Shown: in pieces, positions 1 through 8,574 of the stretch
Layout: each line of letters starts with the position of its first letter
How positions within the stretch are numbered: the stretch's first letter is position 1
Origin: an uncultured Cohaesibacter sp.
Lineage (GTDB): Bacteria > Pseudomonadota > Alphaproteobacteria > Rhizobiales > Cohaesibacteraceae
NCBI RefSeq assembly: GCF_963678225.1
Contig: NZ_OY782764.1
Coordinates: 1,803,001-1,867,000, forward strand
Length of the DNA: 64,000 nucleotides
Reading direction: 5' to 3'
Made by a program: the position numbers and the translations under genes
Notes under the pieces: model-generated
What the model was told of the DNA's origin: nothing
Database searches by the model: none
What the model saw: only the letters and a program-made list of their open reading frames with translations

Positions 1-1
1 G

Positions 2-148
2 ACCGTATTCAACGCTTGGGTTTCCGTCCGCTTTATCGTGATTCCACTGACTTTAGGGGTCTCACTCATAGCCGCCATGATCGCGGCGATTATTCCGATC
101 AGGCGCGCGGTGCGCATTCTACCGGCGCTGGTTCTCAAAGGAGAGTAA
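2..148 (+). CDS. ABC transporter permease, FtsX/MacB-type (C-terminal fragment)
   Basis: This is the last 48 codons of a gene that begins before the window. The visible peptide is a hydrophobic helix (roughly FIVIPLTLGVSLIAAMIAAIIP) followed by a basic end, RRAVRILPALVLKGE, then TAA. That pattern, a final membrane helix and a short cytoplasmic tail with 'P-x-R-x-A-x-x-x-P-x-x-x-L', is typical of FtsX-like permeases of the MacB/LolCE superfamily. The stop lies one base before the ATG of the ATPase gene, so the two are translationally close and form one exporter. The substrate cannot be deduced from this fragment. Confidence 0.75.
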   Translation, partial: TVFNAWVSVRFIVIPLTLGVSLIAAMIAAIIPIRRAVRILPALVLKGE

Positions 149-149
149 T

Positions 150-860
150 ATGGATCAGATGTCAGACACGACCCCTGCCACGGCCTCCGCAGGGCACTTT
201 GGTGTCCAGGAGGATCACGTCATCAAGACCGAGGGGCTCAGCAAGCATTTCAACACCGTGAAGGCGCTCGATCAGATCGATATCTCCATTTCCAAGGGCG
301 AGTTCGTTTCCATCATGGGACCGTCCGGTTCGGGTAAAACGACGCTGCTCAATATTCTTTCCTGCCTCGATGTTCCCACCGCAGGGCGTTATCTGCTGGA
401 TGGCACCAATGTCTCGGACATGTCCGAGGCAGACCGCGCCGTGGTGCGACGAGAGAAAATCGGCCTTGTCTTCCAGCAATTCCACCTGATTCCCTATCTC
501 AGCGCGCTGGAGAATGTCATGCTGGCACAGCATTATCACAGCATCGCCGATGCGGGGGAGGCACAGGCCATTCTGGAATCCGTTGGCTTGGGCGGCCGCG
601 CCAGCCATTTGCCCTCGCAGCTTTCCGGCGGCGAGCAGCAAAGGGTCTGTGTGGCTCGCGCTCTGGTCAACGAGCCCGCCATCATTTTTGCTGATGAGCC
701 GACGGGGAACCTTGATGAAGAAAACGAAGCGTTGATTATCGATCTTTTCAAACGTCTCAACAAGGATGGCCGAACCATTGCGCTGGTCACCCATAACCCT
801 GAAATAGGAGCCATGGCCGACAGGACTATCCGCCTGCGCCATGGGCATCTGGAGAGCTGA
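150..860 (+). CDS. ABC transporter ATP-binding protein, LolD/MacB family
   Basis: Cytoplasmic ATPase of 236 residues that powers the adjacent FtsX-like permease. Walker A GPSGSGKT lies at residues 57-64, the Q-loop at FQQ (108-110), the signature LSGGEQQR at 158-165 and Walker B IIFADEP at 178-184, with the H-loop near the end (LVTHNPE). The N-terminus carries about 20 extra residues before the conserved 'IKTEGLSKHF' start. ATG 150 is chosen because AAGGAGAG sits 5-10 bases upstream, inside the end of the permease gene. LolD-type ATPases serve lipoprotein sorting, MacB-type efflux and other mechanotransmission exporters. The neighbouring thiol lipoprotein and cytochrome c make an envelope or metal-related role possible, but that is inference. 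Confidence 0.9.
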   Translation: MDQMSDTTPATASAGHFGVQEDHVIKTEGLSKHFNTVKALDQIDISISKGEFVSIMGPSGSGKTTLLNILSCLDVPTAGRYLLDGTNVSDMSEADRAVVRREKIGLVFQQFHLIPYLSALENVMLAQHYHSIADAGEAQAILESVGLGGRASHLPSQLSGGEQQRVCVARALVNEPAIIFADEPTGNLDEENEALIIDLFKRLNKDGRTIALVTHNPEIGAMADRTIRLRHGHLES

Positions 861-867
861 GATCACC

Positions 868-1353
868 ATGACACGCATCATTTCCGCATTATTGTTGAGT
901 TTGCTGGTTTTGGCGGGATGTCAGGATAACGAGCCTGTGCGCGTGGGCGCGCCCGCGCCCGCTATTTCAGCCATGACTCCGGATGGAGAGCCGGTGGCTC
1001 TGGCCTCTCTGGAAGGCAAGGTGGTTTTCGTGAATTTCTGGTGGGCAGGCTGTGGCCCCTGTCTGGCCGAGATGCCCGCGATTGATGAAGCCTACCACGC
1101 AATCGGGGATCAGGATTTCTCTGTCTTTGCTGTCAATTTCGGGCAGAGTCCTGAGGTGATCAGAAATATCAACCGAAGACTGAAGGTCAGCTATCCGCTG
1201 CTGTCCGATCAGCTAAAGATTGCCTCTACCCGATATGGCGTGCAGGCCGCACCGACATCCTTTTTGATTGACCGAAAGGGTGTTCTGCAAGAAGTCATTT
1301 ATGGTCCACTGACCAGAGAACAGCTGGAGCAGAAAGTCGAAAAGCTCTTATGA
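868..1353 (+). CDS. TlpA-like thioredoxin-fold lipoprotein
   Basis: Predicted periplasmic membrane-anchored thiol-disulfide protein of 161 residues. The N-terminus MTRIISALLLSLLVLAGC is a lipoprotein signal with lipobox LAGC and lipidated Cys18. The AhpC/TSA-Redoxin fold follows, with the redox motif C-G-P-C at Cys62-Cys65 in the context NFWWAGCGPC, and a cis-Pro region 'AAPTSFLID'. An in-frame ATG at 841 overlaps the ATPase gene, but ATG 868 restores the signal peptide and lies 7 bases after the ATPase stop. TlpA/ResA-type proteins reduce apo-cytochrome c or copper-site cysteines. The short cytochrome c just downstream on the other strand is consistent with such a role, though the client is not shown. 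Confidence 0.85.
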   Translation: MTRIISALLLSLLVLAGCQDNEPVRVGAPAPAISAMTPDGEPVALASLEGKVVFVNFWWAGCGPCLAEMPAIDEAYHAIGDQDFSVFAVNFGQSPEVIRNINRRLKVSYPLLSDQLKIASTRYGVQAAPTSFLIDRKGVLQEVIYGPLTREQLEQKVEKLL

Positions 1354-1364
1354 GCACTAAAACG

Positions 1365-1386
1365 AGGGAGCCTTAGGGCTCCCTTT
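1365..1386 (+). terminator. Rho-independent terminator after the TlpA-like gene
   Basis: Stem AGGGAGCC / GGCTCCCT (8 bp) with loop TTAG, followed by TTTGAG. It lies 12 bases after the lipoprotein stop. On the other strand the hairpin is followed by CGTTTTAG, so it may also end the cytochrome c transcript, whose last codons it overlaps. Confidence 0.6.
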
Positions 1387-1699
1387 GAGTCGCATATGCA
1401 GCCAGCGCTTCGATCTGTTCATCTGTCAGTCCAGACTTCATCCGCTCCTTCATATTCTTGGCAGGTAGCCCCAACTGATAGGGCTGCAAAGTCTCTTCTA
1501 TCTCGGCGGCTGTCATATCCGTCAACTTACGGCTCCGGCCCAGAGCCTTTTTCTCTCCCCGTTCTCCATGACAATTGGCGCACCGGTCTGCATAGAGCTG
1601 TGCACCCTGATCAAGCGCGCCGGACTGCGCACCCGTTGCGATGGTTGCCAAAAGAACAAGCACAAGGCTACCGGATCTGACCAGAGGTAAGCAGTACAT
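1373..1699 (-). CDS. Small class I cytochrome c
   Basis: Exported monohaem cytochrome c of 108 residues. A signal peptide (about residues 1-27, hydrophobic core SGSLVLVLLATIATGAQSGA) precedes the single haem motif C-A-N-C-H at Cys40, Cys43 and His44. A distal Met ligand is probably Met83 or Met87 in 'AKNMKERM'. The C-terminal helix 'TDEQIEALAAYATQ' is typical of cytochrome c class I (c553/c4-like half). It would carry electrons in the periplasm. It is convergent with the TlpA-like gene, and the two could belong to one redox function, but the partner oxidase or reductase is not in view. Confidence 0.85.
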   Translation of the reverse strand: MYCLPLVRSGSLVLVLLATIATGAQSGALDQGAQLYADRCANCHGERGEKKALGRSRKLTDMTAAEIEETLQPYQLGLPAKNMKERMKSGLTDEQIEALAAYATQREP

Positions 1700-1808
1700 A
1701 AAAGTCCATTTTCCATTGATTTTACATAAGATTAGCAGATCAATGGTGCCATGTTGTCAGCTCCTTTTCAAAGGCTTCATTGCGTTTTGCACCCGTTCTT
1801 TCAAAAAG

Positions 1809-1843
1809 AAAACGGGAGACGTGTGGTCCACGCCTCCCGTTTT
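1809..1843 (-). terminator. Rho-independent terminator of the sugar-catabolism operon
   Basis: Long hairpin: outer stem AAAACGGGAG / CTCCCGTTTT with an inner CGTG / CACG pair. Read on the minus strand it is followed by a T-rich run (TTTTCTTTTT). It lies 26 bases past the stop of the isomerase gene, the last of the leftward run. The cytochrome c gene starts about 110 bases further on. Confidence 0.8.
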
Positions 1844-1868
1844 GCTTTACTCGGCAATGTCTGACGGA

Positions 1869-3509
1869 TCAGAGCATGTCTTTGGCAGTACCAGCGATCT
1901 TCACCTTGATGCCTTGCGTCAGGGCTTGGGCGACAAAGGCTTTCAGAACATAGGCCAATTTGTCTTCCGGTACATAGGCTATCGTGATGTGGTTGGACTG
2001 GTGCCCAGCCATCAGATCGTCGCGGCCCATGCCGTCAAGAGTGGCGTTCATCAGCGGCCATTCGGCGTTGGTGGCCTGACTGCGGCGGGTCCATTCGGCT
2101 TCTGGCAGTTCATGGGCCATGCCGGTGCCGATATGCATGAAGACATCGGTACCTTCATAATGGGCGCGCGCCCAAACAAAGGTGCCTGCCTTGCCCTGAC
2201 CGGCGATGGTTGAACCGCCCTTGGGGAAGAACATGGCTGGCTGGCGATAGCCTTTGGAGCCAGCGATGCCGCCCTTGATATGCTCGAACGGAACAGCGCC
2301 GGAAATTTCGAAGTCCCAGTAGAAGGTGCCTTCATATTCGCTGCCCCAGCGGACGTCATGCAGGGTCGTCTCGGATGGCAGCCCCATGGCATCGAGCAGA
2401 CGGAACAGCATGGCCTGAGGAATGGCGGTGCCCATGTCCACTTCGTTGATGCACGGGATCGGTTTGCCTTCGCAGATGATGGAGCCGTCTTCGTCCGGGA
2501 TCGGGAAGCGTTCGGTGGAGCCGATGGCGCCTTCGGCAAAGTCAGAGGCTGCACAGCAATCCTTGAGACCCTGCTGATATTGCACACCAACCGCAGTGAG
2601 GCCAAAGCGGGTGACGATGCGTGCCATGGCGATCATCATGGCGCACTGTTCGAGCACCTGTTCGCGGGTCAGCTCGGTTGCGCTGTCGCTGCCCCACTGG
2701 AACTGCATGCCGCGATCTTCATAGAATTTGAGGCAGGCTTCGCGCAGCTCGGCGGGAACCTTTTCCATTTCGACCAGAAGGGCCGACTGGGAGAGGGATT
2801 CAAGCGGCATGCCGATGTCGGTGAGGGCCTTCACAGGGAAGAAGCCGTTCATCATGCCCATGCAGAAGGTGTCATGCAGGCCAAGAATCGCCTTGTGCTT
2901 GAGGATATATTCACCAACCTTGATGCCATCCTGTCCCGCTTCGCTCTTCATCAGCGGATGATCGGCTGTCACGTCGCTGAGATAGCTGGTGTCTTGATTA
3001 AGCTTGCCGTCCTTCAGCCATGTGGCCAGACCCTGTTTGAAGAAGTCATCTTCGCATTTTTCCGACCACAGACGGGAATAGGAAACTCCAAGAGAGGTCA
3101 GCGTGCCAGCCATGCAGAGCATGCCGACAAGCCCCGGCCAGGTGCCATCGAAGTTCGCCATCAACAGGATAGGGCCGCGATGCTTGGAAAGCGACGGTGC
3201 GATGTGATGGGAATATTGCCAAGCTGTCAACAGAACGATCAGCGGTGCGTCCGGATCGATGCGGGAGAACAGCTCGGAGCCTTCCTTCTGGGAAGAAATG
3301 AAGCCGTGCTTGCGGTCTTCATGATAAGGGTGAGCGCGCTTCATCTTGTAGCCCTGCGCACTCAGCTCCTTTTCCAGAGCTTCGGAAAAGCTCTGGTAGA
3401 CAGGCCAGCAAGGCACGTTGGCGCTTTCGCGCAGGTCGGCGTTGGTGACGACCAGGATTTCCTTGTCGCCAGCTGTGATCAGCTCGGCCGGTTCAGGCAA
3501 TTTCAACAT
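1869..3509 (-). CDS. L-fucose/L-arabinose isomerase-fold sugar isomerase (COG2407-like)
   Basis: Cytoplasmic aldose-ketose isomerase homologue of 546 residues. The N-terminal Rossmann-like part holds 'GPILLMANFDGTWPGLVGML' (about 110-130). The C-terminal part has 'YQQGLKDCCAASDFAEGA', the metal-ligand region NEVDMG (near residue 353) and TLHDVRWG (near 382). These are the hallmarks of the FucI-like COG2407 group rather than of canonical FucI or RhaA. Such enzymes use Mn2+ to interconvert aldose and ketose, and the ketose would feed the FGGY kinase 24 bases upstream. The true substrate (L-fucose, D-arabinose, L-rhamnose or another deoxy sugar) cannot be read from the sequence. It is the last gene before the terminator at 1809. 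Confidence 0.8.
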   Translation of the reverse strand: MLKLPEPAELITAGDKEILVVTNADLRESANVPCWPVYQSFSEALEKELSAQGYKMKRAHPYHEDRKHGFISSQKEGSELFSRIDPDAPLIVLLTAWQYSHHIAPSLSKHRGPILLMANFDGTWPGLVGMLCMAGTLTSLGVSYSRLWSEKCEDDFFKQGLATWLKDGKLNQDTSYLSDVTADHPLMKSEAGQDGIKVGEYILKHKAILGLHDTFCMGMMNGFFPVKALTDIGMPLESLSQSALLVEMEKVPAELREACLKFYEDRGMQFQWGSDSATELTREQVLEQCAMMIAMARIVTRFGLTAVGVQYQQGLKDCCAASDFAEGAIGSTERFPIPDEDGSIICEGKPIPCINEVDMGTAIPQAMLFRLLDAMGLPSETTLHDVRWGSEYEGTFYWDFEISGAVPFEHIKGGIAGSKGYRQPAMFFPKGGSTIAGQGKAGTFVWARAHYEGTDVFMHIGTGMAHELPEAEWTRRSQATNAEWPLMNATLDGMGRDDLMAGHQSNHITIAYVPEDKLAYVLKAFVAQALTQGIKVKIAGTAKDML

Positions 3510-3533
3510 GGTTCAACTCCCGAATATTGCAAA

Positions 3534-5114
3534 TCAAAGGACCGGAGCCATCAGCGCATTGTGATGTTCGCGGTTTTCATAGAGATTGAGATAGACTTGA
3601 TATTTTGCCGCATGGAAAGCGGCAGTCGATGGATCGGCCTTGACGCTGTCGCCCGGCTGGACGAGGGCTGCGCTTGCGGTCGGAATATTTTCAAAGTCGC
3701 CTGATGCGACTGCACCAAGGATTGCTGCGCCAAGGGTGACAACATCCTCTTCACTGGCCATCTGGATTTCACGGCCTGTGATGTTGGCATATTCTCTCAG
3801 CCAGAGTGGGTTCTTGGTCGCCCCGCCACAAACATAAAGCGTTGTGATGGTATGCCCAGCCTTGCTCATTTCCTCAATGATGTGACGCGTGCCATAGGCG
3901 ACGGCCTGCAGGGTGGCCAGATAGAGACGGGCCAGCTGGTCACGGCCGGTTTCCAGCGTCAGACCGGAAACAACCCCGCGTGCATGCGGGTTGGCGCGTG
4001 GAGAGCGGTTGCCATGATGGTCGCCAAGAACATGCAGGGCAGCGGTCGGGTTGGCTTCGCGGGCTTCCAGATCGGCGACCCATTCGTTGAGCAAGGCAAT
4101 CGGATGCTTGCCCGCTGCTTTGGCTTCTTCCTGTAGCTGAGGCCATGCCTCGCACTGGTGGATGGTCCATTCAACCAGTGAACCGGCAGCGCTCTGTCCC
4201 CCTTCTCCAAGCCAGAAGCCTGGCAGCATGGCGCCGAAATAGGGGCCCCAGACGCCGGGCACCATGACTGGATTCTGGTTGACGATCATGTGGCAGTTGG
4301 ACGTACCGGAAATAAGGGCCAGACCGCCTTCGGGCTTGGCGCCAATGAGAGCCAGACCGCCAGCATGGGCATCAATAATGCCTGCCGCGATGGTGATGCC
4401 TTGAGGCAAGCCCAGTTGCTCTGCGGCAGCTTTGCACAAAGTACCAGCGGCATCACCCAGCGGCAGAACATCTGTCGGGACTTTGCCTGTCAGATCGTCA
4501 AGGCCCACTGCGTCAAGCATATCGGTGGGGAAGCGCCCTTCGTGTGCCAGATAATTCCATTTGCAGGTCAATGTGCATGTGCTGGCTGCATCCACTTCAG
4601 TGCAGCGCCAGACCAGATAATCCGCCAGATCATAAAAACGCCAGACAGCATCATAGCGATCCGGGAAATTGGTCTTCAGCCACAGGATCTTGGGCAGCTC
4701 CATTTCGATGGAAACCTCGCCGCCGACATATTTGAGCGCGTCGTGGCCGGTTGCATTGATTGCTGCGGTTTCGACATCAGAGCGGTGGTCCATCCACATG
4801 ATGATGTCTTGTTCGGCTTCCCCACTTTCGGAGACCGAAATGGAGGAGCCGTTTTTGTCAAGCGCAACCAGCGAGCAGGTTGCATCAAAGCCGATTGAGC
4901 GCACTTTCGTGGCGTCAATTCCTGCCTTCTCAACGGCTTCCCTGGTGGCTTCGCAAATCATCGACCAAATGTTGGCCGATGATTGCTCAACAAAATTGGC
5001 CTTGGGGTGAAACTGTTTGATTGCACGGGTCGCAAAGGCAAGACGGGTGCCCGTTGCGTCATACACTCCGGTTCGCGCGCTCGCAGAACCGACATCAATA
5101 CCGATATAATACAT
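3534..5114 (-). CDS. FGGY-family pentulose kinase (D-ribulokinase-like)
   Basis: Predicted cytoplasmic sugar kinase of 526 residues that phosphorylates a ketose with ATP. The N-terminal ATPase motif is 'YYIGIDVGSASARTGVYD'. It is followed by 'IGFDATCSLV', 'IIMWMDHRSD', 'YVGGEVSIEMELPKILWLK' and 'GIIDAHAGGLALIGA', a set that matches the FGGY/YDR109C D-ribulokinase branch much better than glycerol or xylulose kinases. The C-terminal domain carries 'TLYVCGGATKNPLWL' and 'VTLGAAILGA'. It sits between the rhamnosidase and the isomerase, 68 and 24 bases away. If D-ribulose is the substrate, the preceding isomerase would act on D-arabinose. If the locus serves rhamnose, both specificities have shifted. 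That conflict is unresolved. Confidence 0.88.
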   Translation of the reverse strand: MYYIGIDVGSASARTGVYDATGTRLAFATRAIKQFHPKANFVEQSSANIWSMICEATREAVEKAGIDATKVRSIGFDATCSLVALDKNGSSISVSESGEAEQDIIMWMDHRSDVETAAINATGHDALKYVGGEVSIEMELPKILWLKTNFPDRYDAVWRFYDLADYLVWRCTEVDAASTCTLTCKWNYLAHEGRFPTDMLDAVGLDDLTGKVPTDVLPLGDAAGTLCKAAAEQLGLPQGITIAAGIIDAHAGGLALIGAKPEGGLALISGTSNCHMIVNQNPVMVPGVWGPYFGAMLPGFWLGEGGQSAAGSLVEWTIHQCEAWPQLQEEAKAAGKHPIALLNEWVADLEAREANPTAALHVLGDHHGNRSPRANPHARGVVSGLTLETGRDQLARLYLATLQAVAYGTRHIIEEMSKAGHTITTLYVCGGATKNPLWLREYANITGREIQMASEEDVVTLGAAILGAVASGDFENIPTASAALVQPGDSVKADPSTAAFHAAKYQVYLNLYENREHHNALMAPVL

Positions 5115-5182
5115 AGATTGTCCTCCCAGACCCTTTCTTTGCCCCCAAGGCCTAGAAAGGTCTCTATAGTGCTGATTTCAAT

Positions 5183-7867
5183 TTATAGCGGGTAAGCCCG
5201 TATGACATGATGACCGGGTTCCAGCGTGAACTCGGAACCGAGATCGGACGTCACCTCCCCGGGAAGTGTTACCTTGGCGTTAACGCTCGGTGGCAGGGCA
5301 ACCTCCCAGTGAATTTCATTCTCCTCAAAATGCCAGTTGCTCGTAATGCGGCCGGTATGGGCATCATGCGTTGCTTCAACAAATCCGATGCGTTTGTCGA
5401 AGATGGGTCGCATGATGACAGAGCGGAACCCGGGCGCGCTTTTATCCCAGTCAATGCCGGCAAGGCGCGACCAGATCCATTCGCCAACAGAACCGTAAGC
5501 ATAGTGGTTGAAGCTGTTCATAGCCTTGCTCTGGAAGCCTTTTTCCTCAGTCCAGCCGTCCCAGCGTTCCCAAATGGACGTGGCGCCGTGCTTGATGGAA
5601 AAGCCCCAGCTTGGATATGTGTCTTTCAGCAGAAGCGAAACGGCCAGTTCCTCTGCGCCATTGTCGCTGAGCACAGGGCAAAGATGCCGCACACCCAGAA
5701 AGCCGGTTTGCAGATGTCCGCCAGCCTGCTCGATCAGCTCTACAAGGCGCTGCGCAGCACGCTCTTTGGCTTTTTCAGGCAAGATGTCGAAATCAAGGGC
5801 GAGAAGGTAGGCAGTCTGCGTGTCGCCCTTCAATCGGCCATCTTCTGCCAGAAAGGCCTTTGTAAAGGCTGCCCGCAGGCGCTTGCCAAGTGCGATCCAT
5901 GGCTCGGGCTCTCGCTCCAATGCAGCTGCGATATCAGCCATCAGGTCTGCGATATAAATCCAGTAAGCTGTGTTGACCAACTCACGGTCTGTCGCCGGTC
6001 CAACGCTGAGCCAGTCACCATAGTTGTTGTGAACCTGATTGCGGCGAATGCCATCGGGGTTGCATCGCTCGATATAGTCCATCCAACTGACGAAAGGCTG
6101 CCAGCAACGATCCAGCAGGTCCTTGTCGCCATAGCGCTGGTAATGCATCCAGCCCATGATGATCGGAGCATCCCCCCAGGCGGGTGCGCCCGGCTGCGGC
6201 GTCAGCCGATAAGGATTGAGTGGTTTGGTTGGCGCGACGTCGGGGAAGACACCCTCATCCGACTGGCCGTCGATCAGGTCTTCCATCCACTTTGTCAGGA
6301 AGGCCGAGATGTCCATGAAGTAGCCAGCGGTGCGCCAGAAAACCTGCGCATCCGCTGCCCAGCCATAGCGTTCGTCACGCTGTGGGCAATCTGTGGGAAC
6401 AGAGAGGAAATTGTCTCTCTGGCTCCAGAAGATGTTGGACAAAAGCTGATTGACCATCGGGTGGCCGGTTTTCATATGGCCAACGACCGGTGTATCCGTC
6501 TGGATGGCGATTGCGGTCAGCTCGGGTTGAGCATAGGTTTCCCCTTCGACGGTGAGTTCCACATACTGGAAACCGTGGAAGGTGAATTTGGGGTGGAAAA
6601 TCTCGTTGCCCTTGCCGCTGGCAATATAAATGTCCTCAGATACGGCATAGCGCAGATTCTCGGTATAGAGCCTGCCTTCCGCATCGAGCATTTCGCCGTG
6701 GCGCAACAGGAAGCGGGTGCCTTCGGGCGCTTCCACATGCATTTCGACATAGCCTGTCAGATTCTGGCCAAAGTCAAAGATGGTCGTTTGTGCGCCTTGA
6801 ACAAACAGGGACTTGGGCTCTAACCGTGCGACTTCTCTGGCTGGTTGGCAGCGCGCCGCATCGATTTGTGGCAGGCCCGGTTCGGGAATGATCTCTTCCA
6901 CCGGTTGCCAATAGGTCGCGTCGATGCCGCACTGGCACCAGCTATCCAGTTCCAATCGGGCGTCAACCATTTCTCCGGCCAGAAAATCGGAATAGCAAAT
7001 CGGACCCTGTCGGGTCATCCAGTTTTCGTCGGAAATGATCGTCTCGATGCGGCCGTCGGCATATTCCAGTTGAAGCTGGCAGAGAAAAGCAGGGCGACCG
7101 CCATAATGGTTGCCAGCGCGGCGTTGATTATGTCCGATTCGGCCCGAATACCAGCCTTCACCGATAATGGCGCCAAGGCAGTTTTCTCCGGCGTTGAGCT
7201 GATCGGTCACGTCGTGGGTCTGGTATTCGACGCGGGTGTGATAGTCCGTCCAGCCGGGGGCCATGACATCTTCGCCGATGCGCACACCATTGATATAGAA
7301 TTCATAAAGGCCAAGCGCGGAAAGATAGGAAGTTGCCCTCACGGGGCGCTCCGATAGGGCGATCTCGCGGCGCAAATAGTCTGCGGGGCGGGCCTGAAAG
7401 CGGTTGTCGTACAGATTGTCTTGCGGCACATCCCGTCCGGCAGGCAACACGAAATAGCGCCCGATCCAGTGAGCCTGCCACTGATCCTCCGCCAGACCTG
7501 TGAATAGCTCTGCCGGTTCGGCCAAAGCACTGGGTTTGCCGTCTTGATCCCAAACCTGAACGCTCCACCAAAGATGGGCGTCTGGCGGGAAAATCTGTGT
7601 CTCATCTGCATAAACGAAATTGTCTTCCCCGACGCATTTGCCCGAATCCCAGATGAGGTTGCCGCCTTCGCGTACGTCTTTTTCAGATGCGCCTATCACA
7701 ACTCGCCATGCGGTCTGGCGCGAAGGGCTCTTAGCCGAATGTGCGCACTCAAGCGCCCAGCCGAAGAATGGCGGGCGGCTGTTCAACCCAGACACGCGCG
7801 CGAGATGCTGGCATCGCAGGTTTGTGGCAAGCAGCGATCCGTCTTGCCCGATAATTGGTAAAGTCAC
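5183..7867 (-). CDS. GH78 alpha-L-rhamnosidase
   Basis: Large glycoside hydrolase of 894 residues, predicted to cleave terminal alpha-L-rhamnose from oligosaccharides or glycosides. Domain order fits GH78: N-terminal beta-sandwich domains (about 1-330, with 'GLYEFYINGVRIGEDVMAPGWTDY' and 'GEGWYSGRIG'), the (alpha/alpha)6 catalytic domain, and a C-terminal beta domain. The catalytic segment 'PTDCPQRDERYGWAADAQVF' holds the conserved acidic residues. There is no signal peptide, so it should act in the cytoplasm on imported rhamnosides. It starts with GTG at 7867, directly abutting the TAG of the GntR gene, so translational coupling is likely. An uptake system for charged rhamnose oligomers would fit the divergent TRAP transporter. 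Confidence 0.93.
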   Translation of the reverse strand: MTLPIIGQDGSLLATNLRCQHLARVSGLNSRPPFFGWALECAHSAKSPSRQTAWRVVIGASEKDVREGGNLIWDSGKCVGEDNFVYADETQIFPPDAHLWWSVQVWDQDGKPSALAEPAELFTGLAEDQWQAHWIGRYFVLPAGRDVPQDNLYDNRFQARPADYLRREIALSERPVRATSYLSALGLYEFYINGVRIGEDVMAPGWTDYHTRVEYQTHDVTDQLNAGENCLGAIIGEGWYSGRIGHNQRRAGNHYGGRPAFLCQLQLEYADGRIETIISDENWMTRQGPICYSDFLAGEMVDARLELDSWCQCGIDATYWQPVEEIIPEPGLPQIDAARCQPAREVARLEPKSLFVQGAQTTIFDFGQNLTGYVEMHVEAPEGTRFLLRHGEMLDAEGRLYTENLRYAVSEDIYIASGKGNEIFHPKFTFHGFQYVELTVEGETYAQPELTAIAIQTDTPVVGHMKTGHPMVNQLLSNIFWSQRDNFLSVPTDCPQRDERYGWAADAQVFWRTAGYFMDISAFLTKWMEDLIDGQSDEGVFPDVAPTKPLNPYRLTPQPGAPAWGDAPIIMGWMHYQRYGDKDLLDRCWQPFVSWMDYIERCNPDGIRRNQVHNNYGDWLSVGPATDRELVNTAYWIYIADLMADIAAALEREPEPWIALGKRLRAAFTKAFLAEDGRLKGDTQTAYLLALDFDILPEKAKERAAQRLVELIEQAGGHLQTGFLGVRHLCPVLSDNGAEELAVSLLLKDTYPSWGFSIKHGATSIWERWDGWTEEKGFQSKAMNSFNHYAYGSVGEWIWSRLAGIDWDKSAPGFRSVIMRPIFDKRIGFVEATHDAHTGRITSNWHFEENEIHWEVALPPSVNAKVTLPGEVTSDLGSEFTLEPGHHVIRAYPL

Positions 7868-8548
7868 CTAAAGCTCCGTCGCCCTCTGTCGAGCATGAGA
7901 GATGTGAATATCCATCGCCTCAATGGCAGCCGCTGTGTCGCGCTTGGCGATGGCGTCAATAATAGCCAGGTGGTCGGTGAAGGTGTGAGGCAGCAGCAGT
8001 TCAGTCAAGCTGATTCGGTCGTGACGGATCAACCTGATACGGATTGCGTTGATATTGTAGGCCTGAATGAGAATCTCATTGTTGGTCAGGCGGATCAATA
8101 TATTGTGGAAATCAGTGTCGATCTGCTGCCCACGTTTCAAAACGGCCTCGGAAAGCCCGGTCTCCACCGCTTTTACAATGTTGAGATGGGCTTGGCGCTG
8201 CTCCTCCAGAACGCTATCCGGCATCTTCTTGACCGCATGCATAACCGCTTCCCGCTCCAGGGCAGCGCGCATCTGGAACGCATCGCGTATCATCGGAAGA
8301 TCAATGGCCGTGATCTGGATCCCACGCTGGGGAACGACGGTTATTAGACCTTCCGATTCCAGACGTGGTAGCAGTTCGCGCAATGCGCCAATTGACAAAT
8401 TCATCAGCTTGACCAGATCCTTCTGGCTAACAAGCTGACCAGATTTCAACTTGCCATCAAAGAGGGCAGCCTGAAAGAGTTCGTAGGCTGTTTCCTTGAC
8501 ACTGCGAGAAGTATCGGCGTGTTCTGTCATCGCGCGACCTGCTATCAC
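7868..8548 (-). CDS. GntR/FCD-family transcriptional regulator
   Basis: DNA-binding regulator of 226 residues. An N-terminal winged helix (about 15-85; 'LVSQKDLVKLMNLSIGALRELLPRLESEGLI') is followed by an all-helical FCD ligand-binding domain (about 95-215), where His and Asp residues such as 'DTDFHNILIRL' and 'HTFTDHLAIIDAI' are the usual metal/effector site. The GTG at 8548 is preferred because AAAGGAAA lies 5 bases upstream; the ATG at 8530 has no good site. Encoded inside the operon it probably controls, it is expected to sense a sugar acid or pathway intermediate and to repress both this operon and the divergent TRAP genes. Confidence 0.9.
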   Translation of the reverse strand: MIAGRAMTEHADTSRSVKETAYELFQAALFDGKLKSGQLVSQKDLVKLMNLSIGALRELLPRLESEGLITVVPQRGIQITAIDLPMIRDAFQMRAALEREAVMHAVKKMPDSVLEEQRQAHLNIVKAVETGLSEAVLKRGQQIDTDFHNILIRLTNNEILIQAYNINAIRIRLIRHDRISLTELLLPHTFTDHLAIIDAIAKRDTAAAIEAMDIHISHARQRATEL

Positions 8549-8574
8549 TTCAATTTCCTTTCACCACGGCGTTT

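Noticed and set aside
2280-3704. Long open frame antisense to the isomerase and kinase genes
   Set aside because: It mirrors the codon bias of the real genes on the other strand, has no recognisable domain and no ribosome site.
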